41,633 nucleotides of DNA from an uncultured Clostridia bacterium. Its GTDB lineage: Bacteria; Bacillota; Clostridia; TANB77; CAG-508. This document shows, piece after piece, positions 23,001 through 34,780 of this stretch (its first letter is position 1; every line of letters begins with the position of its first letter). The notes below the pieces were generated by a model. That model saw only the letters and a program-made list of their open reading frames with translations, was not told where the DNA came from and searched no databases. Made by a program: the position numbers and the translations under genes. Location of the stretch: positions 1 to 41,633 of the forward strand of contig CANRAM010000003.1 of the NCBI GenBank assembly GCA_947628605.1. Direction: 5' to 3'.

Positions 23001-26000
23001 GTTTTTCTAGCTTGTTCCTCAAATAATTGTATAACTGTCTTATCCTTTGGATAATCAGCTTTAGTATTGTTAAAATCGTATAAAATTTGTTTCCTTTCTT
23101 CACTTGAAAGTATATCAATATTAGCTATTGTTATAGCATTATCTGCTAAAATAGCTTGCAAAATATTCAAATAATGGTTTGATAATCTAGTTATAAAATC
23201 CTTATCAAACAATTTGGTACAATACTCGAAACGAAGATTTAATTCATCGTTTTCAGGTATAATTTCTAAAGATAAATCAAACTTTGCAATATTTGCATTA
23301 GGTACATAAACAGTAGAGTTTATACCTTTAAAATTAGCGGTTGCATTACCATTATTTTGGTAAATAAACATAGTATCAAAAAGAGGATTTCTACTAGTAT
23401 CTCTTTTTATATTTAATTGCTTAACTAATTCATCAAAAGGATATGTTTGATGTTCAAAAGCGTTTAAGCAATTAGTTTTTATTTCACTTACAAAATCTTT
23501 AAAAGACAAAGAAGAATTTATTTTATTTCTAAGAGCAAGTGAATTAACAAACATACCAATAATATTAGCAAGCTGAGAATTATCTCTACCAACAATAGGA
23601 GAGCCAACAACAATATCATCTTGACCAGTATATTTATATAAAAGTACATAATATACACTTAATAAAAGCATATAAGGCGTAATGCCAAGTTGTTTAGATA
23701 ATTCATTTAATTTAAAAGTCAAATCTTTATTAATACAAGCAAAAACATTATCACCTTCAAAACTTTGAATAGTAGGTCTATTGTAATTTGTAGGCATATT
23801 TAATAAAGGTATTTCATCATTAAATTGACTAACCCAAAATTCTTTATCTTTATCAAATTCATTAGACATTAACTTATTGTTTTCCCAAACAGCAAAATCT
23901 TTATAATTAATATCAAGAGTAGGTAAATCACTAGAACCATTGTATAGTGTACAAAGTTCGTTCATTAAAAGTGAAAGAGAAGTACCGTCACTTATAATAT
24001 GGTGCATATTAAGTAATAGAAAAGATTTATTGTTAGGTAAGTTAATTAATTTAGCGTTAAATAAAGGAGCTTTATTTAAGTTAAACGGTTTAACAAAAGC
24101 ATCGAATAACGCATCAACGTTGCTAGAGTTAGAAGTTTCAAAATCTAGCTTAAAATCTAATTTATCTAATATTTTTTGAACAATATTATCATCAATTACA
24201 TCAAAATATGTACGTAAAGATTCGTGCCTATCAATAATGGTATTGAAACATTGTTCTAATTTTTTCACATCAAGAGTAGCATCTACAATAATACCACCAG
24301 CTATGTTATAAAGAAGAGAATTATTATCTAAACTAGACGCATAATATATTCTTCTTTGTGCAGAAGAGACTGGATAGTAGTTTTGTTTTGATGTTTTAGG
24401 TATTATAGTTTTATTTGTGTTTGATAAAGAATTTATTAACTTTGCTAATTTTTTAATACTAGCATTATTAAAAATATCTTTAATAAGTATATTAACATTA
24501 AAAATATTAAAAATTTCTGTAGATAATTTTATAGCAATTAAAGAATCTAGTCCAAAATCAAATAAATTATCTAGAGCAGTGATATGTTCAATATTTAAAA
24601 GCTTGCAAATAGTTTTTATTAATAAAAGTTCTGTTTCGTTATAATTAATATCGTTATTATTGATTGAGGTAGATACGATTATTTCTGGTAATTTGTTTTT
24701 ATCAATTTTTCCATTTAAAGTTAAAGGAAAAGCATCTAATACCATAATATGAGAAGGTATCATATAGTAAGGTAAGTTATTATATAAGTGTTCATAAACA
24801 TCTTCAATCTTAATATTTTCATTTGTAGTTATATAAGAGCAAATACTATCGATATTATTTACCTTTTTTATCATAGTATAGGAGTTAGTAATAGTATTAA
24901 TATTAACTAATGCAGTATTAATTTCATTTAATTCAATTCTATGTCCTTTAAATTTAATTTGCGCATCATTTCTACCTATAAACGATAAAGTGCCATTTGG
25001 AGTCCAATAAGCTAAATCTCCAGTTTTATATACAGATTTAGAACTAAATCTAGAATTATGTATGAAGGTTTGATTAGTTAATTCAATATTATTTAAATAA
25101 CCTTTACTAACATTATCACCACTAATACATAATTCACCTACTACACCAATAGGTAAAATATTATTATTTTTATCTAAAATAAATATTTTACTATTAGATA
25201 TTGGAGAACCTATTGGTACATTTTCATTTAAATTATTAGAAAATTTATATTTATAAAAAGTAGTACAAATTGTTGCTTCCGTAGGACCGTAGCCATTTAC
25301 TATTTCCATATTTTTATTAATTTCTAAAAATTTATTTAAAGTGCTATTTTTTATTGCTTCTACACCTACAAGCAATTTGTCAATAAATACTTTTATTTTA
25401 TTTGAAATAATAAATTTGCTAACATCGTTAAGTACACTAGGTGGAATATATAAAAATGTTATTTTATTTTTAGTTAATATATCACATAATAGAGGAATAC
25501 TTGTTAATGTGTCTTCAGGATATAAAACTAAAGTACAACCAAAAGCAAGTGGAGTAAAAATTTCGCAAACACTTACATCAAATGAAATATTAGTAAGAGA
25601 TAAGCAATTATCTTTACTTCCAAATTTATTGTTAAAGCAATTGTTAAAGCTAAATAAAAAATTCACTAAATTATTATGAGTAACCATAACGCCTTTTGGA
25701 TTGCCAGTTGAACCTGATGTATATATAATATAAGCTAGGTCGCTAGTATCAATATTTATCAACAATTTATTTTTTTCATATTTTTTGAAGTTTATATTAT
25801 CATATACTAACGTTGTAGAGTTTTCTAAATTGTAATTAGTATCTGTAATGAATAATTTTGAATTACTATCTTTAACAATATAATTTATTCTATTAAAAGG
25901 GTAAGTAGGGTTTATTGGCAAATAAGCACAACCGCATTTTAAAATACCTAAAACAGTAATTATAAATGATATATTTTTATTCATACACACACTAATAATA

Positions 26001-27520
26001 TCGTTGTTATTAACTCCATTATCTACTAAACAATGGGCAAGTTGATTAGCTTTTTCATTCAATCCTTTGTAAGTTAATTGTTCATCCTCAAACACAACAG
26101 CAACTGCATTAGGAGTTTTTCTAGCTTGTTCCTCAAATAAATCAACAATAGTTTTATCCTTTGGATAATCCATTTTAGTATTATTGAACTTATATAAAAT
26201 TTCCTCTTTTTCTTCTTTCGTAACAATATCAATATCATAAATTCCAATATTGGCATTATCAAGGACTTGATGTATCATATGTAAAATACGTTTATGAATA
26301 TTTGTAATATCATCTTCATCATACTTATTAACACGATAATCATAAGTAAGATTTACGCATCCTGTATCATTAAGGTCGTATATGTGAATGTCAAAGTCAT
26401 CACCAGAGTTACCATTAAATCCCCAATGCATATCATAATCTATTCCGTTTGTAGTATCTTTTTTAGTAATTTGATAAGACATAATAGAATTATACAAACT
26501 TGGTAGACTAGGATTTCTTTTTCTTAATTCTTCTAAAATAAATTGGTTAGAATACTTCTGGTGACGAAGCATACTTAAAGAATCCTTTGCAACTATACTT
26601 ACAAAAGATTTAAAGCTTAAATTACTGTTTAAGTTAAACCTACAAGGAATAACATTAATAAACATACCAAGAGTATTCTTTTCCTTAAAATCCGTTCTAT
26701 TTAAAATAGGAGTTCCAATAACAAAATCCTCTAAACCAGAAACTCTACTAGTATATATAGCAAAAATAGCCATAAAGAAATTAAAAACTGAAATTTTATT
26801 ATTTTTGCAAAATTCATTAATTTTATTCATATCTTGTTTTGAAACCGTATGAATACTACGAAAAGCTTTACAAGAAAAGTCATTATCAGTTTTTTTCTTA
26901 CTTGGAATAGAGCAAGAATTTGGAATAGAGTCAAAGATATTATTCCAGTATTGTTTATCCTTTTCAAATTTGTTACTATTCAAATAATCGTGTTCTGCAT
27001 AAATATAATCTAAGTAAGGATGAAGAACATCTAAATTAGGTTCTTCATTTTTTACTAAAGAAACATAAACATTAGCAATTTCTCTACAAATTAAGCCTAA
27101 AGACCAAGAGTCTGAAATTAAATGGTGAATATTAATAATAAAACCACCAAAACCATTAGGTAATCGGAATAGTTTAAACTTAAACAATCTAGAGAAAATA
27201 TCAAAAACTTCTTGCATAAAATCATTCTCAATAGCAAAAACTTCTTCTTTAGAATTAACATCTATAATGTCAAAATCTATAGCTTCAAAATCAGTAATAA
27301 ATTGTTTTATTTCATTGTTTTCTAAAGATAGTCTAATATTAAAACTATCATTATGCTCAATTACAAGGTTAATAGCACGTTTAAATAAGTCAAAATTAAC
27401 CTTTTCATTTATAAAAAAACTACCTCCAATATTATTAATACTACTACCAGAATAAAATTGCTCTGTAAGTAATATAGACCTTTGTGGATTAGTTAAATTA
27501 AATGTTTCTTTATTTTTCAC
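20044..27520 (-). CDS. NRPS, C-A-T-C-A-T-reductase; +1 frameshift at CGG 20287-20285
   Basis: Two condensation (HHLISDSW, HHIISDG), two adenylation (YTSGSTGNPKGV, FTSGSTGNPKGV), two carrier (FGLDSL, LGGDSL) and thioester reductase (MLTGFTGFLGAHIL) domains; +1 shift extends C-terminus VGIINNLLLDDTKKTYIEG...FGFEWPYIDINYIYNYFKYFQDIGYFNTNLK*. Confidence 0.92.
20285..20287 (-). other. candidate +1 recoding site, CGG-T, NRPS
   Basis: aaa ttc gta [c]ggt ata att aat. Confidence 0.85.
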
Positions 27521-27727
27521 AATATCACCCTCAAATAAATATAAATAAAAAGACCGAACTCCCTATAATTCAATAAATTATATAATTAAAACTTAAAAAA
27601 TAAAACCACTTTTTAGTAATGTAACCAAAAATATATAATTACGTAACAAAAATGTAATATAAATACAGAAATTAGGCAAAAAACAACAAAAATCGACATA
27701 GTAAAGAACTTAAAGCAAATTAAAACA

Positions 27728-27762
27728 AAAAACGATACCTTAAAACACAAGGTATCGTTTTT
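27728..27762 (-). terminator. Rho-independent terminator
   Basis: aaaaacgatacctt...aaggtatcgttttt. Confidence 0.85.
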
Positions 27763-27769
27763 GCAGTCT

Positions 27770-28322
27770 GGTTATGCAACTTTTTTTCATCAAACATCTT
27801 TGTACAAATTGTAAATAGTGTCAAAATCAAACAATAAAATCCGGTCTATGTCTGTTTTAAGTCTTACTTTAAATGAATATTCACTTAAAGAAGGCTCAAT
27901 TGAAATTTCTGAAATGTTTTTTTCGACTATTTTCTGGCAAAGCTCAATAACTTTTTGTCGAAAAGAATCAGAAAAAGCTAAAAAGCCACTTTCAGAAATT
28001 TTTTGCCAAAAAATGTTCTTTTTAGCAATTGTATCTACTTCTTTCTGTACTGCAGAATACAGTTGAAAGAAGATAATATTGTACAGGATATGACCAGCTA
28101 TTAAAAACAGCAAGATTACGAGAACCGATCCTTCCGGTTCTTCTTGAAGGTTGTTGAACATTCGATATATTACGAGAATAGCAACAACTACAAGGAGAAC
28201 AATTAGTGCAAAAGACATAAAGAATAGTATGAATAAACAATTCCGAATATTTACCATACTTTTTTGGTTCAGTTTAATTTCTAACATAATAAAGCTCCTT
28301 TCAACTCAAGAGTTGCATAACC
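27770..28322. mobile_element. possible small inserted cassette bounded by a 12-bp inverted repeat
   Basis: ggttatgcaact (27770-27781) and agttgcataacc (28311-28322); encloses one atypical gene; no clear target-site duplication. Confidence 0.35.
27790..28287 (-). CDS. small membrane protein of unknown function with in-frame CGG codons
   Basis: 165-aa ORF with aaaggagc SD, two TM segments; codon usage unlike neighbours. Confidence 0.65.
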   Translation of the reverse strand: MLEIKLNQKSMVNIRNCLFILFFMSFALIVLLVVVAILVIYRMFNNLQEEPEGSVLVILLFLIAGHILYNIIFFQLYSAVQKEVDTIAKKNIFWQKISESGFLAFSDSFRQKVIELCQKIVEKNISEISIEPSLSEYSFKVRLKTDIDRILLFDFDTIYNLYKDV

Positions 28323-28465
28323 TTCAACTAGAAATATATCTATATTTTAGCACAAAATTATGTAAAGTGCAATAGAAAATAAAAATTACTTCAAAGAAAC
28401 CTTGTAAAAAAACCAAAAATATAGTATTATATAAAAAGATTATGTAATAAAAAGGAGCAAAATTT

Positions 28466-29503
28466 ATGGAAAAAAGTTTTAGCCAAAGTTATAAAGAAGC
28501 AGGAGTAGATGTTACAGCAGGATATAAATCAGTTGAACTAATGAAAAAATATGTACAAAGCACATATATTGAAGGCGTAGAATCAGACCTAGGTGGGTTT
28601 GGTGGACTTTTTGCGCCAAATATAAAAGATATGAAAGAACCAATTTTAGTTTCAGGAACTGACGGAGTAGGAACAAAACTAAAATTGGCTTTTTTAATGA
28701 ATAAGCACGATACAATAGGGCAAGACTGTGTAGCAATGTGCGTAAACGATATAATATGCTGTGGAGCAAGACCATTATTCTTTTTAGACTATATGTCACT
28801 ATGGAAAAACATACCGGAAATGGTAGCAACAATTGTAAAAGGAGTAACAGACGGATGTAAAAAAGCAGGATGTGCATTAATAGGAGGAGAAACAGCAGAA
28901 ATGCCAGGATTATATGCTGAGAATGAATATGACCTAGCAGGATTTAGTGTAGGAATTGTAGATAAAGAAAAAATGATAAATTCAAATAGCATAGAAAAAG
29001 GAGACATAGTAATAGGTCTTGCATCATCTGGAGTTCACTCTAATGGTTTTTCACTAGTAAGAAAAATATTCAACGTAAATGAAGAAAATTTACAACAATA
29101 CAAAGAAGAATTAGGAATGACCTTAGGAGAAGCACTATTAACACCAACAAAAATTTATGTAAAGCCAGTACTAAAATTGATAGAACAAATATCAGTTAAG
29201 GGAATTTCTCATATAACAGGTGGAGGATTTTATGAAAATATGCCAAGAATGTTAAACGAAAAAGTAGCAATAAACATAAATAAAAATTCATATGAAGTAC
29301 CAGAAATTTTTAAACTAATTCAAAAACAAGGCAACATACCACAAAGAGATATGTACAACACATTCAATATGGGAATTGGAATGGCAATAATAGTATCAAA
29401 AAAAGACCAACAAAAAGCATTACAAATTTTACAACAAGAAGATGAAACAGCCTATGTAATAGGAGAAATAGTAGAAGGAAATAAAGAAATAAACATTAAA
29501 TAA
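28466..29503 (+). CDS. purM: phosphoribosylformylglycinamidine cyclo-ligase
   Basis: SYKEAGVDVTAGYKSVELMKKYV...VSGTDGVGTKLKLAF...LIGGETAEMPGLY. Confidence 0.96.
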   Translation: MEKSFSQSYKEAGVDVTAGYKSVELMKKYVQSTYIEGVESDLGGFGGLFAPNIKDMKEPILVSGTDGVGTKLKLAFLMNKHDTIGQDCVAMCVNDIICCGARPLFFLDYMSLWKNIPEMVATIVKGVTDGCKKAGCALIGGETAEMPGLYAENEYDLAGFSVGIVDKEKMINSNSIEKGDIVIGLASSGVHSNGFSLVRKIFNVNEENLQQYKEELGMTLGEALLTPTKIYVKPVLKLIEQISVKGISHITGGGFYENMPRMLNEKVAININKNSYEVPEIFKLIQKQGNIPQRDMYNTFNMGIGMAIIVSKKDQQKALQILQQEDETAYVIGEIVEGNKEINIK

Positions 29504-29522
29504 TTTTAGGAGGAAAATAAAA

Positions 29523-32500
29523 ATGGTAAGAAGAATTTATGTGCAAAAAAAAGAAGGCTTTAATGTTGAAGCAAAAACTATTTTAAAAGACATACAAGAA
29601 AATTTACAAATAAAAAACTTGCAAGATATAGTTATTTTAAATAGATATGATGTATCTGGAATAGATGACAAGACCTACGAAAAAGCAAAAAAAACAGTAT
29701 TTTCAGAGCCACAAGTAAATATGTGTTTTGATGAAGAATATAATTTTAATGAACAAGACACAATATTTGCAGTAGAATTTTTACCAGGGCAATTCGACCA
29801 AAGGTCAAACTCATTAGTAGAATGTTTGCAAATAATTAGTGGAGGCGAAAAGCCAACTGCAAAATCAGCTAAAATTTATATATTAAAAGGAAATTTGCAA
29901 AAAGAAGAAGTAGAAAAAATAAAGAAATACCTTATAAATTCAGTAGACTCAAGAGAAGCAAGTTTAGAAAAGCAAGAAACATTACAAGACGAAATAGAAG
30001 AACCAAAAGATGTAGAAACAATAGAAGGCTTTATAAATATGACAGACAACGATGCACAAAAATTCTATGAAAAATATGAATTTGCAATGGATTTACAAGA
30101 CCTAAAATTCTGCCAAAAATATTTTAGAGATACAGAAAAAAGAGACCCAACAATGACAGAAATGAAAATGATAGATACATATTGGTCAGACCACTGTAGA
30201 CATACAACATTCCTTACAAAATTAGAAGTAATAGATATAAAATGGGATTTACTTAAAGAAATATATGAAAAATACATAAATTCAAGGAAATTTGTTTACG
30301 AAGATAGACAAAAAGATATATCATTAATGGATGTAGCAACAATAGCAGCAAAAGAATTAAAAAAACGAGGAATATTAAAAGACTTAGATGAATCAGAAGA
30401 AATAAATGCTTGCAGTATAAAGGCAGAAATCTTAGTAGACGGAAAACCTGAAGAATACTTAATAATGTTCAAAAATGAGACACATAATCATCCAACAGAA
30501 ATTGAACCATTTGGAGGAGCCGCAACTTGTTTAGGAGGAGCAATACGTGACCCATTATCTGGAAGAGTATATGTGTATCAAGCAATGCGCGTAACAGGTG
30601 CAGGAGACCCAACAGTACCAATAGAAGAAACATTACCAAATAAATTACCTCAGCGTAAATTAACAAACGAAGCAGCACGTGGATATAGTTCATATGGAAA
30701 TCAAATAGGTCTTGCAACAGGTCAAGTAACTGAAATTTATCATCCGGGTTATATAGCAAAACGTTTAGAAATAGGAGCATTAGTTGGAGCAGCACCAGCA
30801 AAAAACGTAGTAAGAGTAAGACCAGAACCAGGAGATAAAGTTATATTACTTGGAGGAAGAACAGGAAGAGATGGTTGTGGAGGTGCCACAGGTTCATCTA
30901 AAGCACATACAAGTAAATCGTTAACAACGTGCGGAGCAGAAGTACAAAAAGGAAATGCACCTGAAGAAAGAAAAATACAAAGATTATTTAGAAATGAAGA
31001 AGTAGCAAAACTAATTAAAAGATGTAACGACTTTGGAGCAGGAGGGGTTTCTGTTGCAATAGGAGAGCTTGCAGATGGTTTAATTATAAATTTAGATAAA
31101 GTTCCAAAAAAATATGAGGGTCTAAACGGAACAGAACTTGCAATTTCTGAATCACAAGAAAGAATGGCAGTAGTTGTTGCAAAAGAAAATGTAGAAAAAT
31201 TCGAAAAACTTGCTAACTTAGAAAACATAGAAACAAGTGTTGTAGCAGATGTTGTAGAAGAACCAAGAGTAAAAATGTATTGGAGAGGAACAAAAATTGT
31301 TGACGTTAGCCGTGAATTTTTAAATACAAACGGAGATACGAAAAAAGCAAATGTCGAAATAAGTAAACCTAACTATGAAGAAAATTATTTCAAGAAAAAA
31401 GAAATAAAAGATATAAAACAAGAGTGGAAGAAAAATATATCTTCACTTAACTGTTGTTCACAAAAAGGTTTAAGTGAAAGATTTGATTCAACCATAGGAG
31501 CAGGAACAGTTATAATGCCTTTCGGAGGCAAGCAACAATTAACTCCAGCAGAAGGAATGGCAGCAAGAATACCAACACAAGAAGGATATACAACCACAGG
31601 AACAATTATGACATTTGGATACAATCCAAATTTAGCAATGTGGAGTCCATTTCACGGAGCAGTATATGCAATAATTGAGTCTATAACAAAATATGTAGCA
31701 ATGGGAGGAGACTATAAAAAAGCGTGGTTAACTTTCCAAGAATATTTTGAAAGATTAAGAAATGACGAAACAAGATGGGGCAAACCACTTAGTGCATTAC
31801 TTGGAGCATATTTAGTACAAGAAAAACTTTCTATAGCTTCAATAGGAGGAAAAGACAGTATGTCTGGTTCATATAACGAATTAGATGTACCACCAACCCT
31901 TGTATCATTTTGTATAGGAACAGCTAATATAGAAAAAATAGTTTCAAATGAATTTAAAAAGCCACATTCAAAAGTAATGTTATTAAAAACTAAAATAGAC
32001 GAAAACTTTTTACCAGACTTTGAAGATTTAAAAGAAAATTATGAAATAATACATAACTTAATAAATGACAAAAAGATATTATCAGCAACTAGTATAAAAC
32101 ACGGAGGAATATCTGATTGTATAACAAAAAGCGCAATAGGAAACAAAATTGGATTTAAATTTACAACAGATGAAGATTTATTTAGCCCGATGTATGGTAG
32201 CTTTATAATAGAAGTAGAAGAAAACGTAGAAAATACAAAACTACAAGAATTAGGTTATACAATAGAAGATGAAGAAATAATATTAAAAAATAGCGAAAAG
32301 CTAGACTTAAATGAATTAATAAAAATATGGGAAGAGCCATTAGAAAAAGTATTTCCTACAAAAAATAATAGAGCAAAGGAAAAAGTAGAAAATATACAAA
32401 GTAGCCATATATGTACTTTAACAAGAAAAGTAAGCATTGCAAAACCACGAGTATTCATACCAGTATTTGCAGGTACAAACTGTGAATATGACTTAGAAAA

Positions 32501-33242
32501 AGCATTTACAGATGCAGGAGCCGTAGTAAACACAAGTATATTTAGAAATATAAAACCAGAATACATAGAAGAATCAATAAAAGAATTTGAAAAACAAATT
32601 AATGATGCACAAATAATAATGATACCAGGAGGATTTAGTGCAGGAGATGAACCAGACGGTTCAGGAAAATTCATTGCATCAGTGTTTAGAAATCCACGTT
32701 TAACAGATGCCATTCATAAACACTTAAATGAGCAAGACGGTTTAATTTTAGGTATATGTAATGGATTTCAAGCATTAATAAAATTAGGGCTTCTTCCATA
32801 TGGAAAAATTATGCAAATGGATGATTATATGCCAACACTAACATTTAATGATATATCAAGACATCAATCTAAACTTGTAACAACAAAAGTAGTATCTAAA
32901 CTATCGCCTTGGCTAAGTAAAGTAAATATAGGAGATGAATTTGTTATACCAATTTCACACGGGGAAGGAAAATTTGTAGCAACAGAGGAAGTAATGAAAA
33001 CTTTAATAGAAAACGGTCAAATAGCAACACAATATGTGGATTTAAACGGAAATGCAAGTATGGATGTAGCTTACAATCCAAATGGTTCAGTATACGCAGT
33101 AGAAGGAATAACAAGCCCAGACGGAAGAATTTTAGGAAAAATGGGACATTCAGAAAGAAGTTATAGAAAAGACATCTTAAAAAATGTACCAGGAAATAAA
33201 GACCAAAAATTATTTGAATCCGGAGTAGAATATTATAAATAA
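29523..33242 (+). CDS. purL: phosphoribosylformylglycinamidine synthase (fused synthetase + glutaminase)
   Basis: YWSDHCRHTTF, FKNETHNHPTEIEPFGGAATCLGG, C-terminal GATase LGICNGFQALIKLGLLPYG. Confidence 0.96.
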   Translation: MVRRIYVQKKEGFNVEAKTILKDIQENLQIKNLQDIVILNRYDVSGIDDKTYEKAKKTVFSEPQVNMCFDEEYNFNEQDTIFAVEFLPGQFDQRSNSLVECLQIISGGEKPTAKSAKIYILKGNLQKEEVEKIKKYLINSVDSREASLEKQETLQDEIEEPKDVETIEGFINMTDNDAQKFYEKYEFAMDLQDLKFCQKYFRDTEKRDPTMTEMKMIDTYWSDHCRHTTFLTKLEVIDIKWDLLKEIYEKYINSRKFVYEDRQKDISLMDVATIAAKELKKRGILKDLDESEEINACSIKAEILVDGKPEEYLIMFKNETHNHPTEIEPFGGAATCLGGAIRDPLSGRVYVYQAMRVTGAGDPTVPIEETLPNKLPQRKLTNEAARGYSSYGNQIGLATGQVTEIYHPGYIAKRLEIGALVGAAPAKNVVRVRPEPGDKVILLGGRTGRDGCGGATGSSKAHTSKSLTTCGAEVQKGNAPEERKIQRLFRNEEVAKLIKRCNDFGAGGVSVAIGELADGLIINLDKVPKKYEGLNGTELAISESQERMAVVVAKENVEKFEKLANLENIETSVVADVVEEPRVKMYWRGTKIVDVSREFLNTNGDTKKANVEISKPNYEENYFKKKEIKDIKQEWKKNISSLNCCSQKGLSERFDSTIGAGTVIMPFGGKQQLTPAEGMAARIPTQEGYTTTGTIMTFGYNPNLAMWSPFHGAVYAIIESITKYVAMGGDYKKAWLTFQEYFERLRNDETRWGKPLSALLGAYLVQEKLSIASIGGKDSMSGSYNELDVPPTLVSFCIGTANIEKIVSNEFKKPHSKVMLLKTKIDENFLPDFEDLKENYEIIHNLINDKKILSATSIKHGGISDCITKSAIGNKIGFKFTTDEDLFSPMYGSFIIEVEENVENTKLQELGYTIEDEEIILKNSEKLDLNELIKIWEEPLEKVFPTKNNRAKEKVENIQSSHICTLTRKVSIAKPRVFIPVFAGTNCEYDLEKAFTDAGAVVNTSIFRNIKPEYIEESIKEFEKQINDAQIIMIPGGFSAGDEPDGSGKFIASVFRNPRLTDAIHKHLNEQDGLILGICNGFQALIKLGLLPYGKIMQMDDYMPTLTFNDISRHQSKLVTTKVVSKLSPWLSKVNIGDEFVIPISHGEGKFVATEEVMKTLIENGQIATQYVDLNGNASMDVAYNPNGSVYAVEGITSPDGRILGKMGHSERSYRKDILKNVPGNKDQKLFESGVEYYK

Positions 33243-33279
33243 TATCTTCAAAAAGTTGAACAAAAAGGAGTAAAAAATT

Positions 33280-34714
33280 ATGGAAAGAAATATATATGTA
33301 ACTCCATTATCTGGAAGATATGCAAGTGATGAAATGAATAAAATATGGTCAAGTGATACAAAATATAGTACTTGGAGGAAATTATGGGTAGCACTTGCAG
33401 AAACGGAAAAAGAGTTAGGAATAAATATTACAGACGAACAAATAAATGAAATGAAGCAAAATGTGGAAAACATAGACTATGAAATTGTTGCAAAAAGAGA
33501 GGCAGAATGTAGGCACGATGTTATGTCGCACGTATATGAATTTGGAATAAAATGTCCATTAGCAAAGCCAATAATTCATTTAGGAGCAACATCGTGTTAT
33601 GTAACAGACAATACAGATGTTATACTAATGCGTGAAGCATTAAAATTAGTAAGGCAAAAGTTAATATTAGTAATTAGTAATTTAAAAGACTTTGCACTAA
33701 AAAATAAAAGTATAACTTGCTTAGGATATACACATTTTCAGCCAGCTCAATTAACTACAGTTGGAAAAAGAGCTTGTTTATGGTTGCAAGATTTATTAGA
33801 AGATTTAGAAGAATTAAATTTTGTAATTGACCATATGAAATTATTAGGTTGTAAAGGAACAACAGGAACACAGGAAAGCTTTATGAAATTATTTAAGGAC
33901 GAGGAAAAAGTAAATAAAATAGATAGCAAAATAGCAGAAAAAATGGGCTTTGAAAACGTATATTATGTATCACGGTCAAACCTACACAAGAAAACTAGAT
34001 TCAAGAGTACTAAATATATTATCTAGTATAGCACAAAGTGCTTCAAAATTTGCAAACGATATGAGATTATTGCAACACGAAAAAGAATTAGAAGAACCAT
34101 TCGAAAAGTCACAAATTGGGTCTTCTGCAATGGCATATAAAAGAAATCCTATGAGAAGTGAAAGAATTAATTCTTTAGCAAGGCACGTAGTGGTATTAGC
34201 AAATGACCCTGCTATTACATCTATGACTCAATGGCTAGAAAGAACATTAGATGATTCTGCAAACAAAAGAATTTGTATACCAGAAAGCTTTCTAGCAGTA
34301 GATGCTATTTTAATATTATATGCTAACATAACCTCAAATATTGTTGTATATGAAAACGTTATAAAAACTAATATGATGCAAGAATTACCATTTATGGGAA
34401 CAGAGGAAATCCTAATGAATGCAGTATTAAAAGGTGGAGATAGGCAAGAATTACACGAAAAAATAAGAGTATATTCAATGGAAGCAGGTCGCAAAGTAAA
34501 GGAATATGGAGAACCAAATGATTTAGTAGAAAGAATAGCAAATGATGAGACGTTTGGTTTAACAAAGGAAGAGATTTTGAAAGCATTAAATCCAGATAAC
34601 TTGTGCGGAAGAGCGCCAAAACAAGTAGAAAACTTTATTCAAACAGCAGTTAATCCTATACTTGATGAATATAAAGACTTAATACAAGGTTTAACAGTAG
34701 AAGTAAAAGTTTAA
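33280..34714 (+). CDS. purB: adenylosuccinate lyase; +1 frameshift at CGG 33973-33975
   Basis: [11 protein letters not shown]...[14 protein letters not shown]; after +1 shift [30 protein letters not shown]...[16 protein letters not shown]. Confidence 0.95.
33973..33975 (+). other. candidate +1 recoding site, CGG-T, purB
   Basis: tat gta tca [c]ggt caa acc tac aca. Confidence 0.9.
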
Positions 34715-34715
34715 T

Positions 34716-34762
34716 AAATAATAAAATTCACAATTTATAAACAATTGTGAATTTTATTATTT
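34716..34762. terminator. bidirectional terminator between purB and purC
   Basis: aaataataaaattcacaatt/aattgtgaattttattattt. Confidence 0.85.
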
Positions 34763-34780
34763 TAGAGTAATATTAAAAAA

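Noticed and set aside
34026-34030. Independent second purB-like gene starting at 33950
   Set aside because: ATG 33950 is an internal Met within MGFENVYY out of frame with the first half; no SD; explained by the CGG shift.
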